Notes under the pieces: generated by a model
Databases searched by the model: none
The model's input: only the letters and a program-made list of their open reading frames with translations
What the model was told of the DNA's origin: nothing
Made by a program: the position numbers and the translations under genes
Origin: Acidimicrobiia bacterium
Lineage (GTDB): Bacteria > Actinomycetota > Acidimicrobiia > IMCC26256 > Chersky-534
DNA: 39,837 nt
Reading direction: 5' to 3'
Assembly (NCBI GenBank): GCA_017882925.1
Contig: JADGOM010000027.1
Span: 1-39,837, forward strand
Part shown: positions 25,666 through 33,481 of the stretch, piece by piece
How the letters are laid out: every line of letters begins with the position of its first letter
Position numbering within the stretch: position 1 is the first letter of the stretch

Positions 25666-26643
25666 TCAGTTGGGGGAGGCGACGGGGTCGGGGGCGGCGT
25701 GGATGTGGTCGCCCTCGGCGTAGAACTGCGAGTAGAAGCGGCGGAACGTCATGATCGGACCGTCGGTGTCGGCGAGCGCGGGCACGACGAGGTGCTGCTT
25801 GTGCTCCCAGATCGGGATGTCCTCGTTCATCTGCTGGTTGATCATCGCCACGAAGAGCTCGGCGAGCCGGGGCACCGACCCGTCGGGCTTGCGGCGGACG
25901 GTGAAGTTGAACCGCACCTGCGCGGTCTCGTCGTCGATCGGGGTCGACGTCGCGACGAGCAGCGCGTCGATGATCCCGCTGAAGTGGGTGGTCGAGAACC
26001 CGGGCCCGTAGCCGTGGACGTCGATGCGCCCGTCGACCACGCCCTTGGGCGTCACGTACTTCTGCACCGACAGCATCGTGTTGAACGGGCCGTCGAGCTC
26101 GTAGGCCTCCACCACCGCCACCTCGTCGGTGCCGTGCACGTACTGGAAGTGCGCGAGGTCGACGGTGTTCTCCGCCATCTCCTGGAGCGCGCTCCTCACC
26201 GTGAACTCCGACGTGATGTAGTCGGAGAACGCCGGGTCGCCGACCCCCTCGATGACGGGGATCTCCCACGCGGGCGGCGCCGCGAACGGGTGGTACCACG
26301 CGAGCACGAACCCGTTGCGCTCGACGAGCGGGTACGTGTGCAGGCGGGCCTTGCGGTTGACGCGGTCGCTGTAGGGGATGTCGGCGCACGCGCCCGCGGC
26401 GTCGAACTCCCAGCCGTGGAACGGGCACACGATGTTGCCGGCCTTCACCGAGCCGCCATAGCCGATGTGCGCGCCGAGGTGCGGGCAGATCGCGTCCTGC
26501 AGGTGCGCGGCGCCGGCGTCGTCGCGCCAGAGGACCAGGTCGCGCCCGAAGTAGCGGAGCGGCTGCACCTCGCCCGGGGCGATCTCCTCCGGGAAGGCGA
26601 CCTGGTACCAGCCGAACGGGATCGGGAACGGGAAGCGCGCCAC
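25666..26643 (-). CDS. Rieske non-heme iron oxygenase, KshA/DAF-36-like
   Basis: The 325-residue oxygenase has an N-terminal Rieske [2Fe-2S] domain with CPHLGAH (C53, H55) and CPFHGW (C73, H76). A catalytic domain follows, with the mononuclear-iron motif AENTVDLAHFQYVHG (H165 and H170 as ligands, D162 bridging). The C-terminal IWEHKQHL and FRRFYSQFY blocks match the 3-ketosteroid 9-alpha-hydroxylase / cholesterol 7-desaturase group, so a steroid-like substrate is likely but not proven. No reductase is encoded beside it. The GTG at 26643 follows GAGGAG by nine bases. A KstR-type palindrome lies at the predicted transcription start 40-50 bases upstream. Confidence 0.9.
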   Translation of the reverse strand: MARFPFPIPFGWYQVAFPEEIAPGEVQPLRYFGRDLVLWRDDAGAAHLQDAICPHLGAHIGYGGSVKAGNIVCPFHGWEFDAAGACADIPYSDRVNRKARLHTYPLVERNGFVLAWYHPFAAPPAWEIPVIEGVGDPAFSDYITSEFTVRSALQEMAENTVDLAHFQYVHGTDEVAVVEAYELDGPFNTMLSVQKYVTPKGVVDGRIDVHGYGPGFSTTHFSGIIDALLVATSTPIDDETAQVRFNFTVRRKPDGSVPRLAELFVAMINQQMNEDIPIWEHKQHLVVPALADTDGPIMTFRRFYSQFYAEGDHIHAAPDPVASPN

Positions 26644-26678
26644 GGGGCTGTCTCCTCGTCGGGTTCGCGTCCCCGAAA

Positions 26679-26698
26679 TGGAACGCGTTCTCATCCTA
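26679..26698 (-). promoter_or_regulatory. Rieske gene promoter with KstR-like palindrome
   Basis: On the - strand TAGGAT (26698-26693) would be the -10. Directly downstream is the palindrome GAACGCGTTC (26690-26681), which on the + strand reads TGGAACGCGTTCTC and matches the KstR consensus TnnAACnnGTTnnA at all but the last position. Overlap with the predicted start of transcription fits a repressor site. Confidence 0.55.
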
Positions 26699-26714
26699 AT
26701 CCGCGACCCCGGCG

Positions 26715-27446
26715 TCAGTCGTGGGCCGCGTCGGCCGAGGCCCGCGCGGCCGCTTCCTCCCGCTGCTCGTCCTTGCGAAACACGAAGGCGAGCCCGATCA
26801 GGGCCAGCGGGGCCACGAGCCAGAACAGCACGCCCAGCGTCGGGTGCACGACGCTCGCGAAGACGATCGAGAGCGCGAACACCGCCGGCGTCACCACCGA
26901 CCGCACGCTCTCGCGGCGGATCCGGGCCCGGGTCACGTCGGTGCGCAGGAGCCGGCCCCACTGCGCGGCGTAGACCCACATGACCGTGAGGGCCAGCGCC
27001 GCGATCAACACGGTCGCGCCGTAGAGCACGACGGCCCGGGTGGCGACGGCGCTGCCGTCGGTCGTGAGGTAGGCGCCGCCGGAGTAGTCGGCCAGGACCT
27101 TCGTGCTGAACGGCAGGAAGCACACGACGGCCAGGAACGCGAGGTTGATCCAGCGGAGGATCGCGTCCTGACGCGCGATGAGGTCGAAGGCGCGGTGGTG
27201 CAGCTGCCAGAACATCCCGATGAGGAAGAAGCTCAGCAGGAACAGCGGGATGGTCTCGAGCGCGCCACGCAGCTCGTGGCCGAACGCGGCATCGTTGCGC
27301 AGGTGGCTCGGGATCTTGAACTGGAACGCGGTGAGCGTGGCGGCGACGGCGAGCACGCCGTCGGAGAACGCGACCAGGCGGCCGACCTCGCCGTGCGCCC
27401 GGCGGGCTTCGGCGCGGCTCGTGGGGACGAGTTCGGCGTGCGGCAT
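26715..27446 (-). CDS. TMEM175-family (DUF1211) potassium-channel-like membrane protein
   Basis: The 243-residue protein has six predicted membrane helices. Its first helix carries the TMEM175 hallmark RLVAFSDGVLAVAATLTAF (F27-S28-D29). Bacterial TMEM175 proteins form tetrameric K+-selective channels, and this has the single-repeat bacterial length. The ATG at 27446 is chosen because it lies just before the FSD helix; no Shine-Dalgarno sequence is evident, and the open frame further upstream belongs to no known family. It sits between the thiolase operon and the Rieske gene on the same strand. A role in steroid catabolism is not implied. Confidence 0.85.
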   Translation of the reverse strand: MPHAELVPTSRAEARRAHGEVGRLVAFSDGVLAVAATLTAFQFKIPSHLRNDAAFGHELRGALETIPLFLLSFFLIGMFWQLHHRAFDLIARQDAILRWINLAFLAVVCFLPFSTKVLADYSGGAYLTTDGSAVATRAVVLYGATVLIAALALTVMWVYAAQWGRLLRTDVTRARIRRESVRSVVTPAVFALSIVFASVVHPTLGVLFWLVAPLALIGLAFVFRKDEQREEAAARASADAAHD

Positions 27447-27489
27447 GCCGTGGATCGTGGCCCACGGAACCGCGCAACGGTGTGATGCT

Positions 27490-27513
27490 GCCGGCGCGGG
27501 CGACCGCGCCGGC
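27490..27513 (-). terminator. hairpin downstream of the thiolase operon
   Basis: GCCGGCGCGG (27490-27499), a GCGA loop and the exact complement CCGCGCCGGC (27504-27513). It lies 20 bases downstream of the last thiolase-like gene, read on the - strand, and is a plausible terminator separating it from the TMEM175 gene. There is no U tract. Confidence 0.5.
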
Positions 27514-27532
27514 GACCGTGCGCGCCGTCGGC

Positions 27533-28693
27533 CTACGGCTTGTCGGCCCCCACGACCCACATCGCGAAGAACTGCGAGCCGCCGCCGTAGGCGTGGCCCA
27601 ACGCGCGCCGCGCGCCTTCCACCTGGTGCTCCCCCGCCGCGCCACGCACCTGGTTGGCCGCCTCGGCGAAGCGCAGCATGCCGCTGGCGCCGATCGGGTT
27701 GCTCGACAGCACGCCACCCGACGGGTTCCACGGGATGTCCCCGTCGAACGCGGTCGCGCCCGACTGCGTGAGCTTCCAGCCCTCGCCCGGCGCGGCGAAG
27801 CCGAGGTTCTCGAGCCACATCGGCTCGTACCAGCTGAAGGGCACGTAGACCTCGGCGCAGTCGAAGTCCTCGCGCGGGTTGGTGATCCCGGCCTGCCGGT
27901 ACACGTCGGCCGCGCAGTCGAGTCCCGCTTGCGGGTTGACCTGGTCGCGGCGGGCGAACAGCGTGGGCTCACTGCGCCACGCGGTGCCCTGGACCCACGC
28001 CGGCGGCCTGGACGCGGCATCGGCCACCCGTTCGCTCGCGAGCACCATCGCGCACGCGCCGTCGGAGGAGGGGCACGTCTCCAGGTATCGCAGCGGCTCC
28101 CAGAGCATCGGCGACTCCTCCACCATCTGCATGTCGATGTCGGGGAGCTTGAGGTGCGCGTACGGGTTGCGGATCGCGTTGAGCCGGTCCTTGACCGCCA
28201 CCATCATCCCGATGTCGGCGGGCGCGCCGGCCCGTTGCATGTAGGCGCGGATGAGCGGGGCGAAGTATCCGCCCGCGCCCGCGACCAGCGGGGCCTGGAA
28301 CGGCGTGGGCACGGTGAGCGCCCACATCGCGTCCGACTCGCTCTGCTTCTCGAACGCCACCGTGAGCACGCGTTCGTGCACGCCCGACTGCACCAACCCC
28401 GCGGCCACGATCGCGGTGCTGCCCCCGACGCTGCCCGCGGTGTGCACCCGCAGCATCGGCTTGCCCGCGGCGCCCAGCGCGTCGGCCAGGAACAGCTCCG
28501 GCATCACGACGCCCTCGAACATGTCGGGCGCCTTGCCGATCACGACGGCGTCGATGTCGGTCCACGTCATCTCGGCGTCGGCCAGCGCGCGCTTGGCTGC
28601 CTCGCGGACGAGGCCCACCATCGAGACGTCGGCCCGCACGGCCCGGTGCTCCGTCTGGCCGACCCCGACCACTGCGACGCGTTCGGCGCTCAT
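27533..28693 (-). CDS. thiolase-like (Ltp/SCP-x type) protein, second of a pair
   Basis: The 386-residue protein has a thiolase fold like the Ltp2/SCP-x group. In place of the nucleophilic Cys it has Ser (HTAGSVGGSTA, about residue 88), and the usual HPxGASG motif reads NPIGASG, so both canonical catalytic residues are missing. Conserved blocks include YLETCPSSDGACAMVL, DCAEVYVPFSWYEPMWLENLGF and GHAYGGGSQFFAMWVVG. Such proteins work with DUF35 partners; Ltp2-ChsH2 acts as a retro-aldolase in cholesterol side-chain breakdown. The ATG at 28693 overlaps the stop of the first thiolase-like gene (ATGA). Confidence 0.88.
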   Translation of the reverse strand: MSAERVAVVGVGQTEHRAVRADVSMVGLVREAAKRALADAEMTWTDIDAVVIGKAPDMFEGVVMPELFLADALGAAGKPMLRVHTAGSVGGSTAIVAAGLVQSGVHERVLTVAFEKQSESDAMWALTVPTPFQAPLVAGAGGYFAPLIRAYMQRAGAPADIGMMVAVKDRLNAIRNPYAHLKLPDIDMQMVEESPMLWEPLRYLETCPSSDGACAMVLASERVADAASRPPAWVQGTAWRSEPTLFARRDQVNPQAGLDCAADVYRQAGITNPREDFDCAEVYVPFSWYEPMWLENLGFAAPGEGWKLTQSGATAFDGDIPWNPSGGVLSSNPIGASGMLRFAEAANQVRGAAGEHQVEGARRALGHAYGGGSQFFAMWVVGADKP

Positions 28694-29766
28694 GCGTCCT
28701 CCCCTTCGAGCACGCAGACGAGGTTCTGCTGGAGACACGGTCCCGACGACGCGTGCGCGATCGCGCGGCCGGCCTCACCGTCCATGACCCGCGCCGCGGC
28801 CTCGCCGATGCGGATGAGCCCTGCGGCCATCGGCGGGTTGGCCTGGAGCGGCCCGCCCGACGGGTTGACGTTGGCGCCGTCCTCGAGGCCGAGCGCCTCG
28901 CGCAGGATGAGCTCCTCGTGGCTGAACTGCGTGTGCAGCTCGGCCACGTCGACGGGCCCGTCGCCCACGCCCGCGGTGAGCGCCGCGAGCGCGGTGGACG
29001 TCGACACCGAGAGGTCGCGGAACCCGAGCGCCTGCGGCTCGATGCGGTGGTCGATGCCGGTGATCCAGGCCGGGCGCAGCTCCCGCTTCGCGGCCAGCTC
29101 CTTCGCCAGATCGCCGGCCGCGAGCACGATCGCGGCACAGCCGTCGGTGTCGGGTGCGACGTCGCCCGGGCGCAACGGCGACGCGATCGTCGGCTGCGCG
29201 AGCAGCTCGTCGACCGCATCGGGCTCGAGATCCACACCGTTGGCCCACGCCCAGTTGCGCAGGCTGCGGGCGCCGACCTCGACCAGGTCGTGCTCGGTGC
29301 CGCCGGTGCGGTCCATCCAGGCCCGGGCCTGCAGCGCGGCCACCGAGATGGTGTCGGGCCAGAGCGGGCCCACCGTGTACGGGTCGAGCTGGAGGGTGAA
29401 GATCTCGCTCGGGTCACCGGGCGACGCCTTGCCGAAGCCGTAGACGAGGGCCGAGTCGACCGAGCCCTTCTGGATCTGGATCCAGGCCTCGTAGAGCGCC
29501 CAGGCCGCGTCCATCTCCACGTGGCTCTCGCGGATCGGCGGCCACGCGCCCACCGCGTCGAGCGCGCTGACGAAGCTGAACGGCGCGCCGATGAGGTAGT
29601 CGCAGCTGCCGGAGACGGTGAAGCCGATCTCCTCACGCGGGAGCCCGCTGTCGGCCACCGCCTCGGCGACGACCGGCATGAGCATCTCGACCTCGTTGCG
29701 TTGGAGCTCGGCGGGCGAGGTCCAGCTCGCGTAGGACACGACCGCCACGTCGCGGGTCGGCGCCAT
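28690..29766 (-). CDS. thiolase-like protein, first of a pair
   Basis: The 358-residue thiolase-fold protein is diverged from its neighbour. The nucleophile region (SHVEMDAAWALYEAW, about 81-95) has no Cys, and the His motif is replaced by NPPMAAG. The C-terminal HASSGPCLQQNLVCVLEG block is typical of SCP-x-like thiolases. It probably pairs with the second protein in a heteromeric complex with the DUF35 protein encoded just upstream. The ATG at 29766 shares one base with the DUF35 stop (TGATG) and its own stop overlaps the next gene, so the three are made in register. Confidence 0.86.
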   Translation of the reverse strand: MAPTRDVAVVSYASWTSPAELQRNEVEMLMPVVAEAVADSGLPREEIGFTVSGSCDYLIGAPFSFVSALDAVGAWPPIRESHVEMDAAWALYEAWIQIQKGSVDSALVYGFGKASPGDPSEIFTLQLDPYTVGPLWPDTISVAALQARAWMDRTGGTEHDLVEVGARSLRNWAWANGVDLEPDAVDELLAQPTIASPLRPGDVAPDTDGCAAIVLAAGDLAKELAAKRELRPAWITGIDHRIEPQALGFRDLSVSTSTALAALTAGVGDGPVDVAELHTQFSHEELILREALGLEDGANVNPSGGPLQANPPMAAGLIRIGEAAARVMDGEAGRAIAHASSGPCLQQNLVCVLEGEDA

Positions 29767-30737
29767 CAGAGGTACTCCTTGTACGAGTCGTACTCGGCGT
29801 CGGGCTCGCCCGTCGGGCGGTACCACTTGATGCTCTCGAGGGTGGGGCCCACCTCGTCGGCCCACACCGCCTCGACCCGCAGGCCCTGGCGCACGTCGGC
29901 GGCGGGCATGTCGGCGACGAGTCCGAACAGCGCGATGTCGGCGCCGTCGAGGAGGATCTGCGCGCAGACGTAGGGGACCTCGGGCGCGAGCGGCGAGAAC
30001 GGCAGGTTGACCACGCAGAACGTCGTGACCACGCCGCGCGGGCCCACCTCCACCTCGTCGACCGTGGGCGTGCCCGTCTTGGGATCGCTCCCCCTCGGCG
30101 GCACGTAGACGTCGCCGCCGGGGCCGGTGCGCTGGCCGAGGATCCGCCGCTGCGCGAGACCGAGCAGGAAGCGGGTGGCGGCCACGCCCGCGCCGATGTC
30201 GTACTCGAGCTTCACCGGTGAGCTCATCGTGGTGACGGGCTCGGTCGACGTCGCCGGTTTCGCCGCCGACGCGCCGCCGGTGCCTTCCGGCACCCAGGCC
30301 TCGATGTCGAGGGTGTCGCCCACGCGCTCGTCCCGCCACTTCGGCACCACGCGCATCCCCGTGTGCATGGCGTTCTCGGTGCCGGCGTCGACCACGTGCA
30401 CGATCGCGGTGTCGGCGCCGTCGGGCTGGATCAGCGCGAATGCGAACGGGTGGTCGAGCGGGTGCTTCGGCCGGGGCTCGGAGATCCACGTCCACGTGGT
30501 GACGGTGCCGCCGGGTCCGACCTCGAGGAAGTCGGCGTCGGACGCGCCCGCGTCCTCGCCGGTGACCGGGTCGTACTCGGCCGGCGGGATCATCACGCGG
30601 CCGTCGCCCAGCCGGACCGCGATCAGCCGCCCGTCGCGCAGGCCCGTGAGGTAGCGACCGATGACCGGCCCGACGGTGCGCGTGTAGCCGCCCGGGTACT
30701 CCAGGATGTGGTGCTCGACCAGGACCTCGTCCGCCAT
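29766..30737 (-). CDS. tandem DUF35 (OB-fold) acyl-CoA-associated protein
   Basis: The 323-residue protein contains two DUF35 OB-fold domains (about residues 15-150 and 180-312). Each has a rubredoxin-like-position segment without the zinc-binding Cys (VMIPPAEYDP; VYVPPRGSDP) and a GTVTTWTW or GVVTTFCV strand. DUF35 proteins are partners of thiolases and thiolase-like aldolases and are thought to channel acyl-CoA. Two domains in one chain match the two thiolase-like proteins that follow. The ATG at 30737 follows GGAG by about nine bases. It lies 72 bases after the acyl-CoA synthetase gene. Confidence 0.85.
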   Translation of the reverse strand: MADEVLVEHHILEYPGGYTRTVGPVIGRYLTGLRDGRLIAVRLGDGRVMIPPAEYDPVTGEDAGASDADFLEVGPGGTVTTWTWISEPRPKHPLDHPFAFALIQPDGADTAIVHVVDAGTENAMHTGMRVVPKWRDERVGDTLDIEAWVPEGTGGASAAKPATSTEPVTTMSSPVKLEYDIGAGVAATRFLLGLAQRRILGQRTGPGGDVYVPPRGSDPKTGTPTVDEVEVGPRGVVTTFCVVNLPFSPLAPEVPYVCAQILLDGADIALFGLVADMPAADVRQGLRVEAVWADEVGPTLESIKWYRPTGEPDAEYDSYKEYL

Positions 30738-30809
30738 GTGCCGTTCTCCGTCGTTCGGGACGTGATGGGTGTGTGCCGCTCGGTGTCGGTTCCCGCGTGC
30801 GCGTGCGCG

Positions 30810-32360
30810 TCAGATCGCGTTGCGGCCCTCCCAGTAGGGGTCGCGCAGGCGGCGCTTGTAGAGCTTGCCGGTGGGATCGCGCGGCATCGTCTCGATGAAG
30901 TCGATCGTCTTCGGCCACTTGAACTTCGCGAGCCGGGGCTGGAGGAACGCGAGGATCTCGGCCGCGAGCTCGGGGCTCGGCTCGACGCCCTCCGCCGGCT
31001 CGATCACGGCCTTGATCTCCTCGCCCCAGTCGTCGTTCGGGATCCCGAAGACGGCGGCGTCGCCGACGGCCGGGTGAGCGAGGATCTCGCCCTCGATCTC
31101 GGCCGGATAGATGTTGACCCCGCCCGAGATGATCATGTCGGCCTTGCGGTCGTTGAGGAACAGGAAGCCGTCGTCGGTGAGGTACCCGATGTCGCCCACG
31201 GTGAAGAAGCCCTCGAGCCGGTTGGCCTCGGTCTTGTCCTTGTCGCCCTTGTACTCGAAGTCACCGGTCGACATCTTCATGTAGACGGTCCCGGGCTCTC
31301 CGGTCGGCAACGTGTCGCCGTTGTCGTCGACGATGCGCAGCTCGCTGATCGGCCACGCGTTGCCGACCGTGCCGGGATGCGCGAGCCAGTCCTGCGGGGT
31401 GGCCAGCGTGCCGCCGCCCTCGGTGGCCGCGTAGTACTCGTAGATCACCGGGCCGAACCAGTCGAGCATCTTGAACTTGACGTCGACGGGGCACGGCGCA
31501 GCCGCGTGGATCGCGTACCGCATCGACGACACGTCGTACTTCGCGCGCACGGCCTCGGGCAGCGCGAGCATCCGGTGGAACTGGGTCGGGACCATGTGCG
31601 TGGTGGTCACCTTGTACCGCTGGATCGCGTCGAGCGTCCCCTCCGCCGTCCACTTGTCCATGAGCACGAGCGTGTGGCCCGCGTGCAGCGAGTTGCCCCC
31701 GAACTGCGTGACGGCCGTGTGGTAGTTGGGCGACGTGACGAGATGCACGTTGCCACCACGCGGCTCGATGCCGAACAGCAGCAGGAACATCGCCATGAGC
31801 TCGGCGCTCGTGTCGGGGTCGAGGCCGCTCAGCGGGCGGCGCACGCCCTTCGGCCGGCCGGTCGTGCCGCTCGTGTAGTGCATCGCGGCACCCGCGGTGC
31901 GCTCATCGGGCGCGGTGGTCGGCTGGCCGTCGAGCAGCTCCTCGATCGGGCGGAAGCCGGCGATCGGGCCGCCGATCGAGAAGCGCGCCTCGGGTGGGAA
32001 GTCGATCTCCTCCACCGCGGCGATGGCGACGTCGGCGTAGCGGGGCGACGCGAAGAACGCCTTCGCCTCGGAGTCGGCGAGGATGTAGGCGACCTCGGGG
32101 CCGGTGAGGTGGTAGTTAATCGGCGTCGTGAACCACCCCGACTGCAGCGCGGCGAGGTACACCTCCACCGCGCCGATCGAGTTGGGCAGCAGCGACGCGA
32201 TCCCGTCGCCCACCTCGAGGCCGAGCGAGCGGAGGCCGTGGGAGAGCTGGTTGGTGCGGGCGAGGATGTCGCCGGCGCGGTGGCCGGTGCCCTCGGGGTC
32301 GACGACCGCGATCCAGTCCGGATCGGCCTGCGCGAGGTTCCAGAATCCAAGCTCGGCCAA
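30810..32360 (-). CDS. acyl-CoA synthetase (FadD-type, bile-acid/fatty-acid CoA ligase)
   Basis: The 516-residue adenylate-forming enzyme would activate a carboxylic acid with ATP and CoA. Motifs: the P-loop YTSGTTGRPKG, YEYYAATEGGG (A5-type), TVGDIGYLTDDGFLFLNDRKADMIISGG with the hinge, and the catalytic Lys in DPTGKLYKRRLR near the C-terminus. The substrate is probably a steroid side chain or long-chain acid given the neighbours. The TTG at 32360 is preferred, just after GGGGGGAAA. A GTG at 32411 is in frame but lies inside the operator palindrome. It is the first gene of the operon leading to the DUF35 and thiolase genes. Confidence 0.9.
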   Translation of the reverse strand: MAELGFWNLAQADPDWIAVVDPEGTGHRAGDILARTNQLSHGLRSLGLEVGDGIASLLPNSIGAVEVYLAALQSGWFTTPINYHLTGPEVAYILADSEAKAFFASPRYADVAIAAVEEIDFPPEARFSIGGPIAGFRPIEELLDGQPTTAPDERTAGAAMHYTSGTTGRPKGVRRPLSGLDPDTSAELMAMFLLLFGIEPRGGNVHLVTSPNYHTAVTQFGGNSLHAGHTLVLMDKWTAEGTLDAIQRYKVTTTHMVPTQFHRMLALPEAVRAKYDVSSMRYAIHAAAPCPVDVKFKMLDWFGPVIYEYYAATEGGGTLATPQDWLAHPGTVGNAWPISELRIVDDNGDTLPTGEPGTVYMKMSTGDFEYKGDKDKTEANRLEGFFTVGDIGYLTDDGFLFLNDRKADMIISGGVNIYPAEIEGEILAHPAVGDAAVFGIPNDDWGEEIKAVIEPAEGVEPSPELAAEILAFLQPRLAKFKWPKTIDFIETMPRDPTGKLYKRRLRDPYWEGRNAI

Positions 32361-32403
32361 TGTTTCCCCCCGGAGTCGCCTCGGACGTGACGGCAACCGG
32401 AAG

Positions 32404-32417
32404 TAGAACACGTTCTC
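32404..32417 (-). promoter_or_regulatory. KstR-type operator at the acyl-CoA synthetase promoter
   Basis: AGAACACGTTCT (32405-32416) is a perfect 12-bp palindrome. With its flanks it matches the KstR consensus TnnAACnnGTTnnA at 13 of 14 positions. It lies 45-55 bases upstream of the TTG start, where a -10 (TTCTAC/TCTACT on the - strand) would be, so binding would block transcription of the operon. KstR is a TetR-family repressor of cholesterol catabolism in mycobacteria and rhodococci; no such gene is next to this site. Confidence 0.6.
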
Positions 32418-32522
32418 GTTAGGCCGTACAAGCCGGATCGGGCGCGGCGGCGCCCGCCGCGTGGCGCGACGGGCGTCGGTGCGGCGCGCTCCGCGTCCGG
32501 GACGGCCGGCCGGCCGTCGCTG

Positions 32523-33383
32523 CTAGTTGCGCAGCCGGGCGAGCAGCCGGAGGATCTCGAGGTACAGCCACACCAGCGTGATGAGCAGGCCGAACCCGCC
32601 GTACCACTCCATGTACTTGGGGGCCCCGGCGCGCACACCGACCTGGATCTGGTCGAAGTCGACGATGAACGTGAGCGCGGCCACGATGACGACCACGACG
32701 CTGAAGCCGATCCCGAGAAGGCTGGAGTCGGCCGAGATGAACGTGGGCGTGCTGCCGAAGAGCGCGAAGACGAACGAGCCCAGGTAGACGATCAGGATCG
32801 ACCCCAGCGCGAGCATCAGGGCCTTCTGGAACTTGGGCGTGTTGCGGATCGTGCCCGAGAGGAACAGCACGAGCATCAGGGCGAAGACCCCGAGCGTGAG
32901 CAGCACCGCCTCCAGGACGATGCCCTTGTAGACCGCGTCGTAGACGCCGGAGATCGCACCGACCACGAGCCCCTCGAGCACCGCGTAGGCGGGTGCCGAC
33001 CACATGGCGAGCTGCGGCTTCCGGATCGTGAGGAAGGCGACGCCCAACGCGGCGATGGCGGCGATGAAGAGCCAGCCCGGGAACTGCGGGTTGGTGGCGC
33101 TGTGGTCGACCGACATCCAGCCGAACGTGCCCGCGCCCACGAGGATGGCGAGCAGGATCATCGTGCGGGCGATGGTGCCGTCGATCGTCATCACACCGGT
33201 CGACGCGTCGGCGCGGCCGCGGCCACCGGCGGCGGCGGTGCGGACCGGGCCGGTGGGAGGTCCGGGGGGCGCGGCACCGGGGGCGACCGGTCCGCCCGGC
33301 GCGGCGTAGCCGGCCGCGAGATCGTCCTGCGTGTACGCCCGTTCGGGCGCCCACGTCTTGCTGTTGAGTGCCGGGTTGGCCAT
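32523..33383 (-). CDS. Bax inhibitor-1/YccA-family membrane protein
   Basis: The 286-residue protein has a Pro/Ala/Gly-rich cytoplasmic N-terminus (residues 1-70) and seven predicted membrane helices, in the actinobacterial Bax1-I arrangement (also called YccA/TMBIM-like). Typical blocks are AYAVLEGLVVGAISGVYDAVYKGIVLEAV, IDFDQIQ-like VDFDQIQVGV and a C-terminal YMEWYGGFGLLITLVWLYLEILRLLARL. Family members act as ion or calcium leak channels or protease-interacting proteins; the role here is unknown. The ATG at 33383 has GGAGGAG eight bases upstream, and TACGAT (33417-33412) is a likely -10 giving a leader of about 22 bases. Confidence 0.9.
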   Translation of the reverse strand: MANPALNSKTWAPERAYTQDDLAAGYAAPGGPVAPGAAPPGPPTGPVRTAAAGGRGRADASTGVMTIDGTIARTMILLAILVGAGTFGWMSVDHSATNPQFPGWLFIAAIAALGVAFLTIRKPQLAMWSAPAYAVLEGLVVGAISGVYDAVYKGIVLEAVLLTLGVFALMLVLFLSGTIRNTPKFQKALMLALGSILIVYLGSFVFALFGSTPTFISADSSLLGIGFSVVVVIVAALTFIVDFDQIQVGVRAGAPKYMEWYGGFGLLITLVWLYLEILRLLARLRN

Positions 33384-33481
33384 CGGTGGCTCCTCCAGTG
33401 AAGTCGCCGAAATCGTACTCTCGGCCTGTTGCTGCAACGGGTCGGGGCGGCCAGCGGTTCCCGCGAGGACCCGGGCCGCGC

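Noticed and set aside
32361-32411. GTG start at 32411 for the acyl-CoA synthetase
   Set aside because: It lies inside the operator palindrome and adds a basic 17-residue stretch absent from the family. A TTG with a G-rich binding site at 32360 fits better, although not with certainty.
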